Under the pieces are notes generated by a model. It worked only from the letters and a program-made list of their open reading frames with translations. It ran no database searches and was not told the origin of the DNA. A DNA stretch of 64,000 nucleotides. It comes from Candidatus Gastranaerophilales bacterium. Its GTDB lineage: Bacteria > Cyanobacteriota > Vampirovibrionia > Gastranaerophilales > Gastranaerophilaceae. Made by a program: the position numbers and the translations under genes. Position 1 is the first letter of the stretch, and every line of letters starts with the position of its first letter. The stretch spans positions 62,001 to 126,000 of the forward strand of contig CALVAO010000003.1 of assembly GCA_944325515.1 (NCBI GenBank), given 5' to 3'. Positions 38,815-48,866 of the stretch are shown here, piece after piece.

Positions 38815-40683
38815 TTAGCTCAATTTTTCAATCAAAGCCGCATGTTTAGAAGCAAAATCTTTGCCTCTTGCTATGATTGCAGCTTTTAATATTGCATGCA
38901 AATCAATAGGTGTAATTTCTTTAAAATTATTTGGAAGTCTGAGTGACCAGTTTTGATCACCGGAAGTTCCGGGGCGGTTGTAGACATCGTTTATCTGGAA
39001 ATAATCAGTAAAGAACATTTGAACATTTTTTGCTTTTGATGCAAATATTTCTGTGAGTTTTACAAATGTTAAATAATCTTTATCTTGAGTAAGTCTGACA
39101 ATAATATCATCTTTATTTTCAGCTTCTGCAAACAAGTCTTCAACAAGATTTTTTGCGTGCAGGTAGCCTTCATGGGTATTAATCATGCTTTCTGCCCACA
39201 TAGCAATAGGATTGTTGTCGTGAGTGCCGACCATATTCCATACATTTTCTCCTATGTTTTTGCATCTGTACGGATGTTCCGGTTTTTCCGGTACAACAAA
39301 CTGTGTTAATCTCATACCTTGAAGCTCGTATTTTTTCATTACAGCATCGACAGGATTTGTTAACGTTCCTAAATCCTCGCAGACAATTGCATTTTTATCA
39401 AGTCCGCATTCTTTAGCTGCTGAAATAACGATTTTTTCTACAAAACGTCCGTAGAGCTTTATCTGTTCTTCTGATAAAGTTTTTACGCGTTTTTCTTTGT
39501 CAGCTTCAAGAGTCCAGTCCAAATCTTCCTGTCTTGCAATTGCATATTTAGAAAGTTCCGGATGCTCCGGAGATGAGTATAATCTTCCTGCTCCTTCTTC
39601 GCATTTAGGCTTTTTGCCGACTTTGTAAACCCATGGGTCGATTAAACCTACAATATGGTCAATTCTTACACCGCCCGGATTTTCTTTGAACATCTTTTTG
39701 TAAAGATTTTTCATCAGCTTTCCACCTTCGCCCAAGGAACCGTCTGCGTTAAACATTTTTTCCGGATCCATTACAGGGAAGCCCCATGCCTGCCCGTCTT
39801 TAGAGAAATAATCCGGAGGACAGCCGAGATACCAGCCTTCTAAAAATAATGACTGATAAGCCCAGGCATCTCTGTCAGAGAAAGCTACCTGGCGGTCTGC
39901 TATCATCTTAATATTTTTTGAAAGTGCGAATTTTTTAGTTTCTTCATTTTGGACTTCAAGTACATACTGGCAAAACTTGTAAAATTCGATTTCATCAGAA
40001 TATTTGTTTTTAATTTCTTCAATTCTGGCTGAATATGCTTTCTTTTCTTCATCTGATTTCGGGTTCATAAGCTTTTTATCTGTTTCATTTTCCCATGTGT
40101 ACCAGAAATCATTGTTATTTTCGATAGAAAGTGCTTCATACAAAGCGTCATTATCAAGCCAGTATGAATTTTCTTTTTTGAATTTGTCAAATTCTTTCTT
40201 GAGAGGGGATCCCAGCAGGCCTCCGTGAATGTTTTTAAAATTTTCCCATGCTTCTTTTAAAGCGTCATTCTGAGCTTTTGTTATATAAGAATAAGCTGTT
40301 CTGCCTTGATTTTGGTTAGGATTTCCGGCGACAACTTTTTCAAAAGTTTCTTGAGATAGAATATTATCCCATTTTTTTTCTGTTAATTGTTTAAGATCAA
40401 TAAACAGCGGGTTTCCGGAAAAAATTGTTCCGGTATACGGTGAAGAGTCTGAACTCTTTGTTTTGCCGGCAGGTCCTAATTGAATTGCATTGAAAATTCC
40501 GTGAGCATAATCAATAAGTTCATGCCCCGCAGTAGAATTAAATGTTCCGAATCCTGTATCTTCTCCTTCTTTAGAAGGGAAGCTGCTGCCGTGGATTATC
40601 AGCGCAAAATTTTCTTTGCCCAAAGCTCTCAAAGCTTCTGCTACAAGTTTTGTGTCGATTTTGTTTGATGTTAAACAGACCAT
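38815..40683 (-). CDS. malQ: 4-alpha-glucanotransferase (amylomaltase, GH77)
   Basis: A 622-residue GH77 enzyme that transfers maltooligosaccharide segments between alpha-1,4-glucans in glycogen/maltose turnover. The three catalytic acids are found in V-R-I-D-H-I (nucleophile Asp), I-V-C-E-D-L-G-T (acid/base Glu) and G-T-H-D-N-N. Length is longer than compact bacterial MalQ (about 500). AAGGAG precedes the ATG. It is a single-gene unit with terminator at 38764-38798. Confidence 0.92.
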   Translation of the reverse strand: MVCLTSNKIDTKLVAEALRALGKENFALIIHGSSFPSKEGEDTGFGTFNSTAGHELIDYAHGIFNAIQLGPAGKTKSSDSSPYTGTIFSGNPLFIDLKQLTEKKWDNILSQETFEKVVAGNPNQNQGRTAYSYITKAQNDALKEAWENFKNIHGGLLGSPLKKEFDKFKKENSYWLDNDALYEALSIENNNDFWYTWENETDKKLMNPKSDEEKKAYSARIEEIKNKYSDEIEFYKFCQYVLEVQNEETKKFALSKNIKMIADRQVAFSDRDAWAYQSLFLEGWYLGCPPDYFSKDGQAWGFPVMDPEKMFNADGSLGEGGKLMKNLYKKMFKENPGGVRIDHIVGLIDPWVYKVGKKPKCEEGAGRLYSSPEHPELSKYAIARQEDLDWTLEADKEKRVKTLSEEQIKLYGRFVEKIVISAAKECGLDKNAIVCEDLGTLTNPVDAVMKKYELQGMRLTQFVVPEKPEHPYRCKNIGENVWNMVGTHDNNPIAMWAESMINTHEGYLHAKNLVEDLFAEAENKDDIIVRLTQDKDYLTFVKLTEIFASKAKNVQMFFTDYFQINDVYNRPGTSGDQNWSLRLPNNFKEITPIDLHAILKAAIIARGKDFASKHAALIEKLS

Positions 40684-40747
40684 AAATTTTTTACTCCTTA
40701 TCTTCTCTCAATTTAGTGTATCATTTACAAGTCCTAATTTCAAGGAT

Positions 40748-40785
40748 TTGATAAATGTAAAAATTTTTCGTATAATCAAAGTATG
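40748..40785 (+). promoter_or_regulatory. near-consensus promoter with its start site at the TPR-gene start codon
   Basis: TTGATA (40748-40753), a 17-base spacer and TATAAT (40771-40776) are followed by six bases and the ATG at 40783. The expected start of transcription coincides with the start codon, and there is no Shine-Dalgarno sequence. Confidence 0.65.
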
Positions 40786-41346
40786 AAAAGATTTTTGGTT
40801 ATTGCATTATTATTGTCCGGAACAGTTTGTTTTGCCGCTGATGACTTATCAAAGCAGGCAACAGCTTTTTACAGCGATAATAATTATCAAAAAACAATGG
40901 ATTTAATTCTGCAGATTCCGGAAGAGAAACGCTCTGCGCAGGACTGGCTTTTGCTGGGAAATATTTTGGATGATAAAGGCGAAAGAGATAATGCTGTCTT
41001 TATGTACCAAAAGGCTATTAATACGGATTCAAAATATTATAAGGCTTATTATAATCTTGCAAATAACTATCTGGAAAATGAACAGTACAATATGGCTCTT
41101 CAAAATTACAAGAAAGCTTCAAGGCTTAATGATGAAAACCCATATGTTTTTTATAACATGGCTTGTGCTTATATGAAGCTTGGGGATTTAAAAAAGGCAA
41201 AGACCTGTTTGAATAAAGCAATAATGTATAAATCTGATGTTCCGGAGTTTCATTACAATCTGGCATACGTTTATAAACAGTTAAACAAACCAAAACTCGC
41301 GCAAACATATTTGGATAATTTTAATAAACTTTCTCAAGCGCAGTAA
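40783..41346 (+). CDS. exported tetratricopeptide-repeat protein
   Basis: A 187-residue protein with a cleavable Sec signal (M-K-R-F then a hydrophobic core, probable cut after C-F-A at residue 18). About four TPR repeats follow, such as K-A-Y-Y-N-L-A-N-N-Y-L and Y-V-F-Y-N-M-A-C-A-Y-M-K-L-G-D. It is probably a periplasmic scaffold. It starts directly at a promoter without leader. It is followed by a MITE-like element and no further plus-strand gene until 42633. Confidence 0.82.
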   Translation: MKRFLVIALLLSGTVCFAADDLSKQATAFYSDNNYQKTMDLILQIPEEKRSAQDWLLLGNILDDKGERDNAVFMYQKAINTDSKYYKAYYNLANNYLENEQYNMALQNYKKASRLNDENPYVFYNMACAYMKLGDLKKAKTCLNKAIMYKSDVPEFHYNLAYVYKQLNKPKLAQTYLDNFNKLSQAQ

Positions 41347-41705
41347 AACAAAGGGTGTGTAACCAGGTAGGGTGGGCAAAGCTGCTTCAAATAAAGGGCT
41401 TTTAAATTATTTTGTGTATTGCGTGCCCACCAATTAATTTTGACTTAAGTTTTTGGTGGGCACGTTGTGCAAAGTTAAAAGCAACTATTTCCCATTTAAC
41501 GCAACTTTGCCCACCCTACATTGTAGGTATCAAAAGAAGAAAAAATGAAGAAAATAGCCGCTATTTTCTATGCTCTTTTTTTACAAGTATAACATAAGAA
41601 ATTGGTAGGATGTGGTAAATCTGTGATTTACTGCATCAATATTGTTTTGAGTCAATTCAAAAAAACAACCGGCAGGCTTAAAGAAAAAAAATAAAGTGAA
41701 AATAT
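41347..41705. other. 359-bp intergenic region holding a MITE-like element
   Basis: Apart from the 153-bp inverted-repeat element at 41367-41519, the remaining 186 bases hold AT-rich spacer and no gene. Confidence 0.6.
41367..41519. mobile_element. MITE-like element with nested inverted repeats
   Basis: Perfect 15-bp terminal inverted repeats GTAGGGTGGGCAAAG (41367-41381) and CTTTGCCCACCCTAC (41505-41519) enclose a second perfect 12-bp inverted pair CGTGCCCACCAA / TTGGTGGGCACG (41422-41433, 41453-41464). It encodes no protein. Nested, palindromic ends fit a non-autonomous REP/BIME- or MITE-type element. No clear target-site duplication was found. Confidence 0.75.
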
Positions 41706-42488
41706 TTACTCAATAATGGTAAACTTATTGTCTCTTGAAAAATATTGTTCTCTTAATTCATTAATTCTGTTTCTGGCAAAAATTGCATCCTCAGAAAACT
41801 GTTTGAGTTCAAGGAATTTTTTGTAGTATCTTATTGCATCTTTGTATTTTGCCATTTTATCAAAACTCATTGCAATACCGAGATATGCTTTATAATAGTC
41901 GGGGTTGCGTTTTATAAGCTGGAAGAATGTTCTCGAAGCTTCCATAAAATCACCCATGCCCATAAGCATCGCGCCTTTGTTATAATACGCTTTCAAAAAT
42001 TCCGGATTTGTTTCTATAAGTTTATTATAAATCATTAAAGATAATTCCGGCTCGTCAACAAGTTCGTGCGCGATTGCAAGCTGAATCTGAGCTTCAAGAT
42101 TTTCTCTGTTAATAAGAATAGCTTTAATTAAATGCTCAATAGCTTTAGCCGGCTTGCCGTCAGAAAGATAGCACACGCCGATTTCAAAAAAGTATTCATC
42201 ATTGCTGTCATCAATCTCTATAAGCTTCAGTAATGTACTGATAGCTTTGGGGAAATCTTTCAGGTATTTATAGGACATAGCTAAGCCAAAATAGGCTTTT
42301 ACTTCTCTTCTATCCATCATAATTGCCTGCAGATAGGTCTGTATAGATTCTCTATACATTTTTGCAAATCTTAGCGCATCAGCTTTTACGCATAAATTAT
42401 AAGAGCGCGACTGTTTTGGAACAGTCACTTTTTCAACTGCTTTTGCAAGATTCTTTTCTGTATTATTCAGCCCTGCTTCAATTTGCAT
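41706..42488 (-). CDS. tetratricopeptide-repeat protein
   Basis: A 260-residue protein with about six TPRs (Y-R-E-S-I-Q-T-Y-L-Q, F-P-K-A-I-S-T-L-L-K, P-A-K-A-I-E-H-L-I-K, F-M-E-A-S-R-T-F-F-Q, Y-K-D-A-I-R-Y-Y-K-K). No signal peptide or membrane segment is seen, so it is probably a cytoplasmic scaffold. Divergent from the decarboxylase gene at 42633. The partners are unknown. Confidence 0.8.
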   Translation of the reverse strand: MQIEAGLNNTEKNLAKAVEKVTVPKQSRSYNLCVKADALRFAKMYRESIQTYLQAIMMDRREVKAYFGLAMSYKYLKDFPKAISTLLKLIEIDDSNDEYFFEIGVCYLSDGKPAKAIEHLIKAILINRENLEAQIQLAIAHELVDEPELSLMIYNKLIETNPEFLKAYYNKGAMLMGMGDFMEASRTFFQLIKRNPDYYKAYLGIAMSFDKMAKYKDAIRYYKKFLELKQFSEDAIFARNRINELREQYFSRDNKFTIIE

Positions 42489-42632
42489 ATTCCTCTCCCA
42501 ATCATATCTTACACAATTGCGCAGAACATTTTAACGACCAGAAGATTTAAAACCTTTAGACCAAAGGATTGATTTTTAACTAGCAAATTTTATTTTTTTC
42601 GTGTATTATTTATATTAAACAAAAAAGGGAAA

Positions 42633-44081
42633 ATGATAGTGGCAAAAGATTTAAATATTAAAATAAAAACTGAGCAGAAGGATGCTGTAAAAGTAAAAGC
42701 GCCTATTGTTGAGGCTTTAAAAAAGGCTTATGAAAATCCTACGTATCAATTCCATATCCCCGGACACACAAAAGGCAAAGGGGTTTTTAAGGATTTTAAA
42801 AAACTTATCGGCGAAAAAGCTTTAAATATTGATACAACGGATGAGTTTGATAACCTCGGAACGCTTCATCCTGCAACAGGTCCGATAAAAGAAGCTCAAG
42901 AACTTGCTGCAGAAGCTTTTGGCGCTAAAAAAACATTTTTCCTTTTAAACGGTTCGACAGCAGGCAACCTTGCGCTTGCCATGGCTTTGACTAAAAAAGG
43001 ACAGAAAATTATTGTTAACAGAAACTGTCACCGTTCAATCCTTACAGGTTTAATGATATCAGGCGCTGAACCTATCTGGATTTGTCCGAACAGAATTGAA
43101 GACTGGTCTGTTTGGGGAAACATTGATGCGCAGAAGATTGAAGAATTAATCCAAAACAATAAAGATGTTTCAATGGTTTGGATTACCAACCCGACATATG
43201 AAGGTGTGGTATCTGATATTAAATCCATAAGTGCTGTCTGCAAAAAGTACGGTATACCTTTGATTGTCGATGAGGCGCACGGATGTTTATGGAATTTTAA
43301 TAAACATCTTCCGGAAACCGCTCTCAAACTTGGCGCCGATGCTGTTGTTCATTCGCTTCACAAAACAGGCGGAAGTATGAGCCAGAGCTCTATGCTCCAT
43401 ATTGCAAAAGATTCCATTATAGATGAAGTTGCCGTAGAGAAAGCATTGAAGCTTTTACATACTACAAGTCCGTCATTAATGCTTCTTGCAAGTCTTGATG
43501 CAGCAAGAGCCAATTTGCAGTCCAAGTCCGGACAGAAACAGCTTGATAATGCTGTTAAAAATGCAAAATATTTACGAACCAGACTCGATAATATTCAAGG
43601 GCTGCACCAGCTCAAAGGTGATTTCGGGTATAAAACAGATGTTACAAAAGTATTTATTAAAGTTGACGGCTTATCCGGAAAAAGGCTTGAGTCTATTCTT
43701 GAAATTGATTTTGGTATAGAAGTCGAATCAGCATCAGATATAGGCGTTCTTATTCTCTGTAATATAGGAAATACGCACTCTGATTTTAAATATCTTGCTG
43801 ATTGTCTGGAAAAAATTGCTTCCAACCATTACCAGGATATTTATTATCTTGAAAACAGAAAACATATGCCGATGCTGGAACCTCAAATAAAAATGAGTCT
43901 AAGAGATGCTTTTTATGCTCCGAAAGAAAGAATTCCTAAATTCGAGGCTATTGGCAGAATCTCTGCGGAAGTTGTGGCAGAATGTCCTCCCGGAATTTCA
44001 ATTTTGCTTCCGGGTGAAATGATAACCGAAGAACACATGCCGTATTTAAACGATTACGAAACTCTGGAAGTTGTAGTTTAA
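42633..44081 (+). CDS. speA: Orn/Lys/Arg-type PLP decarboxylase, probably arginine decarboxylase
   Basis: A 482-residue fold-type I PLP enzyme. The cofactor lysine is K244 in H-S-L-H-K-T-G-G and the ring-facing aspartate is D213 in I-V-D-E-A-H-G. The N-terminal P-G-H-T-K-G-x-G and D-E-F-D-N-L-G-T-L-H motifs are those of the Orn/Lys/Arg decarboxylase major domain. It would make agmatine, cadaverine or putrescine for polyamines; short relatives in Bacillus and cyanobacteria are mostly arginine decarboxylases, hence the symbol, which is tentative. AAAAGGGAAA precedes the ATG. The next gene overlaps by one base. Confidence 0.87.
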   Translation: MIVAKDLNIKIKTEQKDAVKVKAPIVEALKKAYENPTYQFHIPGHTKGKGVFKDFKKLIGEKALNIDTTDEFDNLGTLHPATGPIKEAQELAAEAFGAKKTFFLLNGSTAGNLALAMALTKKGQKIIVNRNCHRSILTGLMISGAEPIWICPNRIEDWSVWGNIDAQKIEELIQNNKDVSMVWITNPTYEGVVSDIKSISAVCKKYGIPLIVDEAHGCLWNFNKHLPETALKLGADAVVHSLHKTGGSMSQSSMLHIAKDSIIDEVAVEKALKLLHTTSPSLMLLASLDAARANLQSKSGQKQLDNAVKNAKYLRTRLDNIQGLHQLKGDFGYKTDVTKVFIKVDGLSGKRLESILEIDFGIEVESASDIGVLILCNIGNTHSDFKYLADCLEKIASNHYQDIYYLENRKHMPMLEPQIKMSLRDAFYAPKERIPKFEAIGRISAEVVAECPPGISILLPGEMITEEHMPYLNDYETLEVVV

Positions 44082-44509
44082 TGGCGAAAAAAAAGAAAGC
44101 TTCAAATAAAATAATCCATTTTTTGATTATCTTTCTAATGATGGCAACGGGTGTTTATTATTTGGGGCTTAATTATGTCCCTCAAAAATGGTATGAAACA
44201 CAGACAATGATGCCGAATCAGATTGAATCTTATTATGTCAATCAGTGGTGTACATCAGATTTCGGACGGAAAGAAGCTGTTTTATGGGACTTAACCAGAG
44301 TGGATTGTCTTGCTAAAGATTATGCAATTGAATTTGATTTTGCAAAGAAATGGGCAGAATCTGTAGGACAGTCACTCTATTATTCTAAAATGACCGGCAA
44401 AGCACCTGCGGTTGTACTTATTCTTACAAACATTACCGATTACCGGTATGTTAAACGACTTGAAAGATTGGATAAAGGTATCAAGATTTTTTTGATTAAG
44501 GCATATTAG
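44081..44509 (+). CDS. membrane-anchored small protein of unknown function
   Basis: A 142-residue protein with a lysine-rich N-terminus, one membrane segment (about 11-29) and an extracytoplasmic domain. The domain has paired cysteines (C57, C76 region) and a conserved-looking block D-Y-A-I-E-F-D-F-A-K-K-W-A-E-S-V-G-Q-S-L-Y-Y, recalling small exported bacterial proteins that carry a PD-(D/E)XK-like A-I-E-F-D-F sequence. Its start overlaps the decarboxylase stop (TAATG), so the two are coupled. Its end overlaps the convergent gene by 14 bases. Confidence 0.65.
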   Translation: MAKKKKASNKIIHFLIIFLMMATGVYYLGLNYVPQKWYETQTMMPNQIESYYVNQWCTSDFGRKEAVLWDLTRVDCLAKDYAIEFDFAKKWAESVGQSLYYSKMTGKAPAVVLILTNITDYRYVKRLERLDKGIKIFLIKAY

Positions 44510-44834
44510 ATTTTATATATTGTTTGGCTCGATATTCTTTAACCATCTGCTTGAATTGTTTTTCTTCCGGACTCTTTTTTCTAAACAGATTAAAAAGCAT
44601 AATCTTAATCATGTTGAGTTGAATTCTAAAAGGTAATTTTTTCCCTTTTATTTCTACCCCTGGAATTTTTGTAGCCAGTTCAAAATTATCTACGGCAAGC
44701 TTAGAATAGGCTCTGGAAGCTTCTTTGTATTTTTTACAATTCCCGTTTATAGCATGCCATGCCATTTCTTTCTTTTGCTGCACAATCGCACCAACTACGG
44801 GTCTTATACTGTCTATAGAAGAAATTTTTGCCAT
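44496..44834 (-). CDS. hypothetical protein, 112 residues
   Basis: I do not recognise this basic, helical protein (lysine-rich, N-terminal A-K-I-S-S-I-D-S-I-R-P-V-V-G-A-I-V). It has no signal, and the hydrophobic I-K-I-M-L-F-N-L-F is too short for a membrane segment. It overlaps the membrane-anchored gene tail to tail. An AAGGAG ribosome site lies just before the ATG. Confidence 0.62.
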   Translation of the reverse strand: MAKISSIDSIRPVVGAIVQQKKEMAWHAINGNCKKYKEASRAYSKLAVDNFELATKIPGVEIKGKKLPFRIQLNMIKIMLFNLFRKKSPEEKQFKQMVKEYRAKQYIKSNMP

Positions 44835-44911
44835 AATAGATACTCCTTAACAATGTGCATCTATTATAAAGTCTGAAAAAGCCTCTGTCAAGAAATCTAT
44901 TATTCCAGATT

Positions 44912-46171
44912 TTATATTTTATCGAAACCTGTATATTTTCTTAATACTTCCGGAATAATAATAGTTCCGTCTTCTTGCTGGAAGTTTTCTATAATTGCAG
45001 CAAATGTTCTTCCAACAGCTAAACCTGACCCGTTAATAGTGTGAACAAATCTTATCTGACCATCTTTTGTACGGTAGCGCATATTTGCTCTTCTTGCTTG
45101 ATAGTCACCATAGTTTGAACAGCTTGAAATTTCTTTATACGTATTATATGAAGGTAGCCAAACTTCCAAATCAAAACATTTATTTGCACTAAAACCTATA
45201 TCAGCACTACATAGAGCGACTTTACGATAAGGAAGCCCTAATTTTTCTAAACAAACTTCGGCATCACGCGTTAACTTTTCGTGTTCGGCAGGACTTGATT
45301 CCGGAGTTGTTAATTTTACCATCTCAACCTTATTAAACTGGTGAACTCTTATTAACCCTCTTGTGTCTTTTCCTGCAGAACCGGCTTCGCGTCTGAAGCA
45401 AGGGGTGTAAGCTGTCATATATTTAGGCAAATCATCTTCTGATAAGATTTCGCCGGAATAAATATTGGTAACAGGAACTTCTGCTGTCGGAATTAAGTAT
45501 AAATCCTCATCAACACATTTATACATATCTTCAGCAAACTTTGGCAGCTGACCGGTACCTGTCATAGTAGCGGCGTTTGCCATAAACGGCGGTAAAATTT
45601 CCTCATATCCGTGCTCTTCCGTATGCAAATCAAGGAAAAATTGGATAATTGCGCGCTCCAGTCTTGCGCCTTTGCCTCTGTAGAGAGTAAATCTTGATTG
45701 AGAGATTTTTACTCCACGTTCAAAATCAACAATTCCCTTCTCTTCGCACAAATCCCAGTGTGCTTTCGGGGTAAATGAAAACTTTGTAGGTTCACCCCAG
45801 AATTTAACCGGAACATTATCGTCTTCTGATTCTCCTATTGGAGTAGTTTCGTCCGGAATATTCGGAGTTCTTAAGAGCATATCACGTTGAATGTTATCTA
45901 AATCAACCTGCTTTTCTTCAAGAGCTTTTATTTCATCACCGAGTTTTCTGACTTCTTCTTGAATAGCATCCGTATTTTCACCGCTTTTTTTAAGCATACC
46001 GATTTTTTGCGATTCGGATTTCCTTTTTGCTCTAAGTTCATCTGCCTGCGCTTGAACTTTTCTTCTGTCGGCATCGATTGCAATTATTGTGTCAATTGAT
46101 AATTCCGGATTTCTTCTTTTTAAAAGTTCGTTAATTTTATCTGGATTCTCTCTAATCAGTTTAATATCTAA
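44912..46171 (-). CDS. serS: serine-tRNA ligase
   Basis: A 419-residue class II synthetase with the N-terminal coiled-coil arm (about 30-105), motif 2 [21 protein letters not shown] and motif 3 S-G-L-A-V-G-R-T. The start at 46171 ([10 protein letters not shown]) is the usual family start and has AGAGGT before it. The longer frame to 46210 adds 13 atypical residues. Confidence 0.95.
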   Translation of the reverse strand, partial: LDIKLIRENPDKINELLKRRNPELSIDTIIAIDADRRKVQAQADELRAKRKSESQKIGMLKKSGENTDAIQEEVRKLGDEIKALEEKQVDLDNIQRDMLLRTPNIPDETTPIGESEDDNVPVKFWGEPTKFSFTPKAHWDLCEEKGIVDFERGVKISQSRFTLYRGKGARLERAIIQFFLDLHTEEHGYEEILPPFMANAATMTGTGQLPKFAEDMYKCVDEDLYLIPTAEVPVTNIYSGEILSEDDLPKYMTAYTPCFRREAGSAGKDTRGLIRVHQFNKVEMVKLTTPESSPAEHEKLTRDAEVCLEKLGLPYRKVALCSADIGFSANKCFDLEVWLPSYNTYKEISSCSNYGDYQARRANMRYRTKDGQIRFVHTINGSGLAVGRTFAAIIENFQQEDGTIIIPEVLRKYTGFDKI

Positions 46172-46318
46172 CATTCTTAATACCTCTTTTTCTGATTTCA
46201 TTTTTAACACAAAAAAGATTAAAAGTATAGATTATATATACCTGCACTCGCCTTCGTCGCGTAGAGCTTGTTCCACAAAATACTCTTTGAAAATCTGGTT
46301 TGTAAAGTTTGTACCATG

Positions 46319-46350
46319 CAAAAAACACCGGATAAAATCCGGCGTTTTTT
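46319..46350. terminator. bidirectional hairpin terminator
   Basis: CACCGGAT / ATCCGGCG with an AAA loop. On the minus strand the stem is continuous (one G-U pair) and followed by a T-run, which fits the end of the 98-residue gene at 46372; the plus strand also has TTTTTT. Confidence 0.8.
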
Positions 46351-46371
46351 ATTAATTATAAAATTTGATGA

Positions 46372-46668
46372 CTATTTTATCTCAGCGTCATCGGTGGCTT
46401 GAAGCTGTTTTGACTTATAATTGTGGATGACTGCGTCAACCAGCAAGTCGTAAGAAGAACTCTTTTCTATATTCGGAAACTCTTCTTTTAATTGTTGTCT
46501 GACCATTGCTTCCAGCCTTTGTTCGTCAGCCTTTATTTTCAACTCTGTGCTTGACAGAGATGTTATATAATCCTCATTTGCTTTCTTTTGCGATTCTGAA
46601 AACGTTAGCAAATTTGCGCGGGAATCTAATGCTTGTTTTAGTGACTTAAAGAATTTTAGGTTGAACAT
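46372..46668 (-). CDS. hypothetical protein, 98 residues
   Basis: I do not recognise this small helical protein. It has a central Lys/Glu-rich helix (L-K-I-K-A-D-E-Q-R-L-E-A-M-V) and no signal peptide. AGAGGT precedes the ATG and a terminator follows, so it looks like a separate transcription unit. Confidence 0.62.
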   Translation of the reverse strand: MFNLKFFKSLKQALDSRANLLTFSESQKKANEDYITSLSSTELKIKADEQRLEAMVRQQLKEEFPNIEKSSSYDLLVDAVIHNYKSKQLQATDDAEIK

Positions 46669-46765
46669 AACGACCTCTTTATTTTTTACTTACCTTCACT
46701 TTGTATCTTATTAAAGTATCCTCAAGGTAAAAATTGACTGTTTTTGAGAAAGTTGTTACAATTTT

Positions 46766-48757
46766 TTACAATTTTGAGAAATCAGTTAATATTATATACT
46801 TATTTTTCAAACTGTTCAATAGTGCAAGCCTGTTATTTTTAATTTTTTCATCTTTATCCATAACAAGTACATCATCAAAGAATTTTGTTACAACAGGATT
46901 TATGGAAGTCAAAGAGGCAAGATATACCCTATAATCCCCGCTGTAGTTTACACTCTGAACCGCTTTATACAAGTCCTTTTCAGCAGGTTCTATAAATAAT
47001 GTTTCATCTATATCCGGATTAACATCATCTTTTAAAATTCTCAAAACACGATTTGCATTTTCTATAAGTTTCTCATCCACACCGGATGCAACAGCTTTTA
47101 CCCGCATCATATAATCGCATAAATCCTTGCAAGGATTAACTTCTGCGCAGGCTTCCAGAATATTTTTCGCGAAATCGTTATTCATAAAAATTATCAATCT
47201 TTGAACAAAGAATTCTTCAATATCTTTTTTCACATCTGCTTTAACCGGCAGCAAATCCAGCGTTTCATCTATAAGTTTTGACAAATCCAATTTAAGATTA
47301 TGCTCAAGAATTGTTTTAATAATACCCAGAGCTGCACGCCTTACGCCAAGCGGATCTGATGAGCCGGTAGGCTTTTTGCCGGATACAAAAACAGCACAAA
47401 TTGTATCGATTTTATCTGCAATTCCGACAACTTGACCTTCTGCGCTTTTAGCCGTTTCACTGTCAGCATTTAGCGGGAAGTAATGTTCTTTTATACCTTC
47501 ACAAACCTCTTCGGCTTCACCTGCAACCCTTGCATAATCAGCTCCAATAAAGCCTTGAAGTTCAGTGAATTCAAATACAAGATTGGTTGCTAAATCTGCT
47601 TTGCATAATTCTGCAGTTCGTTTTATTGAAGGTTTTGAAACTCCGAGAGATTGCGCTATTTTTTCTGAAAGTTTAATTATTCTCTGTGTTTTATCATAAA
47701 CAGAGCCCATGCCTTTCTGGAAAGTCATACCTTTCAAGTTTTCTACATAAGCTTCCAGAGGCTTTTTGGTATCTTCGTTAAAGAAAAATACAGCATCATC
47801 AAGGCGGGCTTTTATAACTCTTAAATTTCCTGCCTTAATATTTTCAAATTCACTGCCTATATAATTGGTTATGGTTACAAACTTATTAATCAGTCTGCCG
47901 TCTTTTTGATAAAGAGCAAAATATCTCTGATGCGTTTCCATAACAGTAACAGCTACTTCCTGTGGAATTGTCAGATATGCTTCATCAAAACTGCAGGTAA
48001 CAGCGACAGGATATTCGCATATAAATGTAACCTCATCCAGTAAATCCTCGGAAATCTTTGTAACTGCGTTGAGTTTATCGGCTTCTATTTTTGTTAATTC
48101 CAAAATCTTAGCTTTTCTTTCGTCTTGATTAACAATAACCTTTGCATCACGAAGTTTTTCCACATATTCATCCGGATTATTTATAACAATATTCTGCTTT
48201 GAAAATCTGTGTCCGTTAGTAATATTTGAAGAATCCTTATCAATAATTCTGATTTTAACCTCTTCACCGTCAAGAATTGAGAGAACCCATCTTATAGGAC
48301 GGGAGAATTTTATATCATTATTACCCCATCTCATAAAATGAGGACCTTGAAGTTTGGAAAAAATAAGCGGAACATTTTCCTGCAATAACTCTTTTGTATT
48401 TTTACCCTTAATCAAAATCTTTGCATAAACATAATTATCTTGAATATATAAATTTTCTGCTTCGACACCGTTTTTTCTGGCAAAACCCTCTCCGGCTTTA
48501 GTAAGATTATTATTCTCATCAAATGCAACTGACGCAATAGGTCCTTTAACAACCTTTTCTGTATCCGGCTGTGAAGAAGCAAGCCCGTCAACAATAACAG
48601 CAAGCCTTCTTGGTGTTGCCATGACATTAACTGCATTAAACTTTACACCGTTATTTACAAGAAATGTTTCAAAACCTGTTTTTAACTGTGATATTGCCAT
48701 AGGTATAAACTTATACGGCAATTCTTCTACGCCTACTTCCAACAAATACTTACTCAT
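46766..48757 (-). CDS. glyS: glycine-tRNA ligase beta subunit
   Basis: The 663-residue beta chain of the alpha2-beta2 bacterial glycyl-tRNA synthetase: N-terminal Y-L-L-E-V-G-V-E-E-L-P, then R-W-G-N-N-D-I-K-F-S-R-P-I-R-W, an HD-like region with I-A-D-K-I-D-T-I-C-A-V-F and a final DALR-like anticodon domain. The alpha subunit gene glyQ is not adjacent, although the two are commonly next to each other. Confidence 0.94.
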   Translation of the reverse strand: MSKYLLEVGVEELPYKFIPMAISQLKTGFETFLVNNGVKFNAVNVMATPRRLAVIVDGLASSQPDTEKVVKGPIASVAFDENNNLTKAGEGFARKNGVEAENLYIQDNYVYAKILIKGKNTKELLQENVPLIFSKLQGPHFMRWGNNDIKFSRPIRWVLSILDGEEVKIRIIDKDSSNITNGHRFSKQNIVINNPDEYVEKLRDAKVIVNQDERKAKILELTKIEADKLNAVTKISEDLLDEVTFICEYPVAVTCSFDEAYLTIPQEVAVTVMETHQRYFALYQKDGRLINKFVTITNYIGSEFENIKAGNLRVIKARLDDAVFFFNEDTKKPLEAYVENLKGMTFQKGMGSVYDKTQRIIKLSEKIAQSLGVSKPSIKRTAELCKADLATNLVFEFTELQGFIGADYARVAGEAEEVCEGIKEHYFPLNADSETAKSAEGQVVGIADKIDTICAVFVSGKKPTGSSDPLGVRRAALGIIKTILEHNLKLDLSKLIDETLDLLPVKADVKKDIEEFFVQRLIIFMNNDFAKNILEACAEVNPCKDLCDYMMRVKAVASGVDEKLIENANRVLRILKDDVNPDIDETLFIEPAEKDLYKAVQSVNYSGDYRVYLASLTSINPVVTKFFDDVLVMDKDEKIKNNRLALLNSLKNKYIILTDFSKL

Positions 48758-48866
48758 TTATATTTCTCCAAACTATCTATTTTGCTTTATTATATCACAA
48801 GCAAAATAAAAGTTTTTATTGCAATCAAGGTTCAAAGCTTTATTATAAAGTTTGAATATTGAAGCA

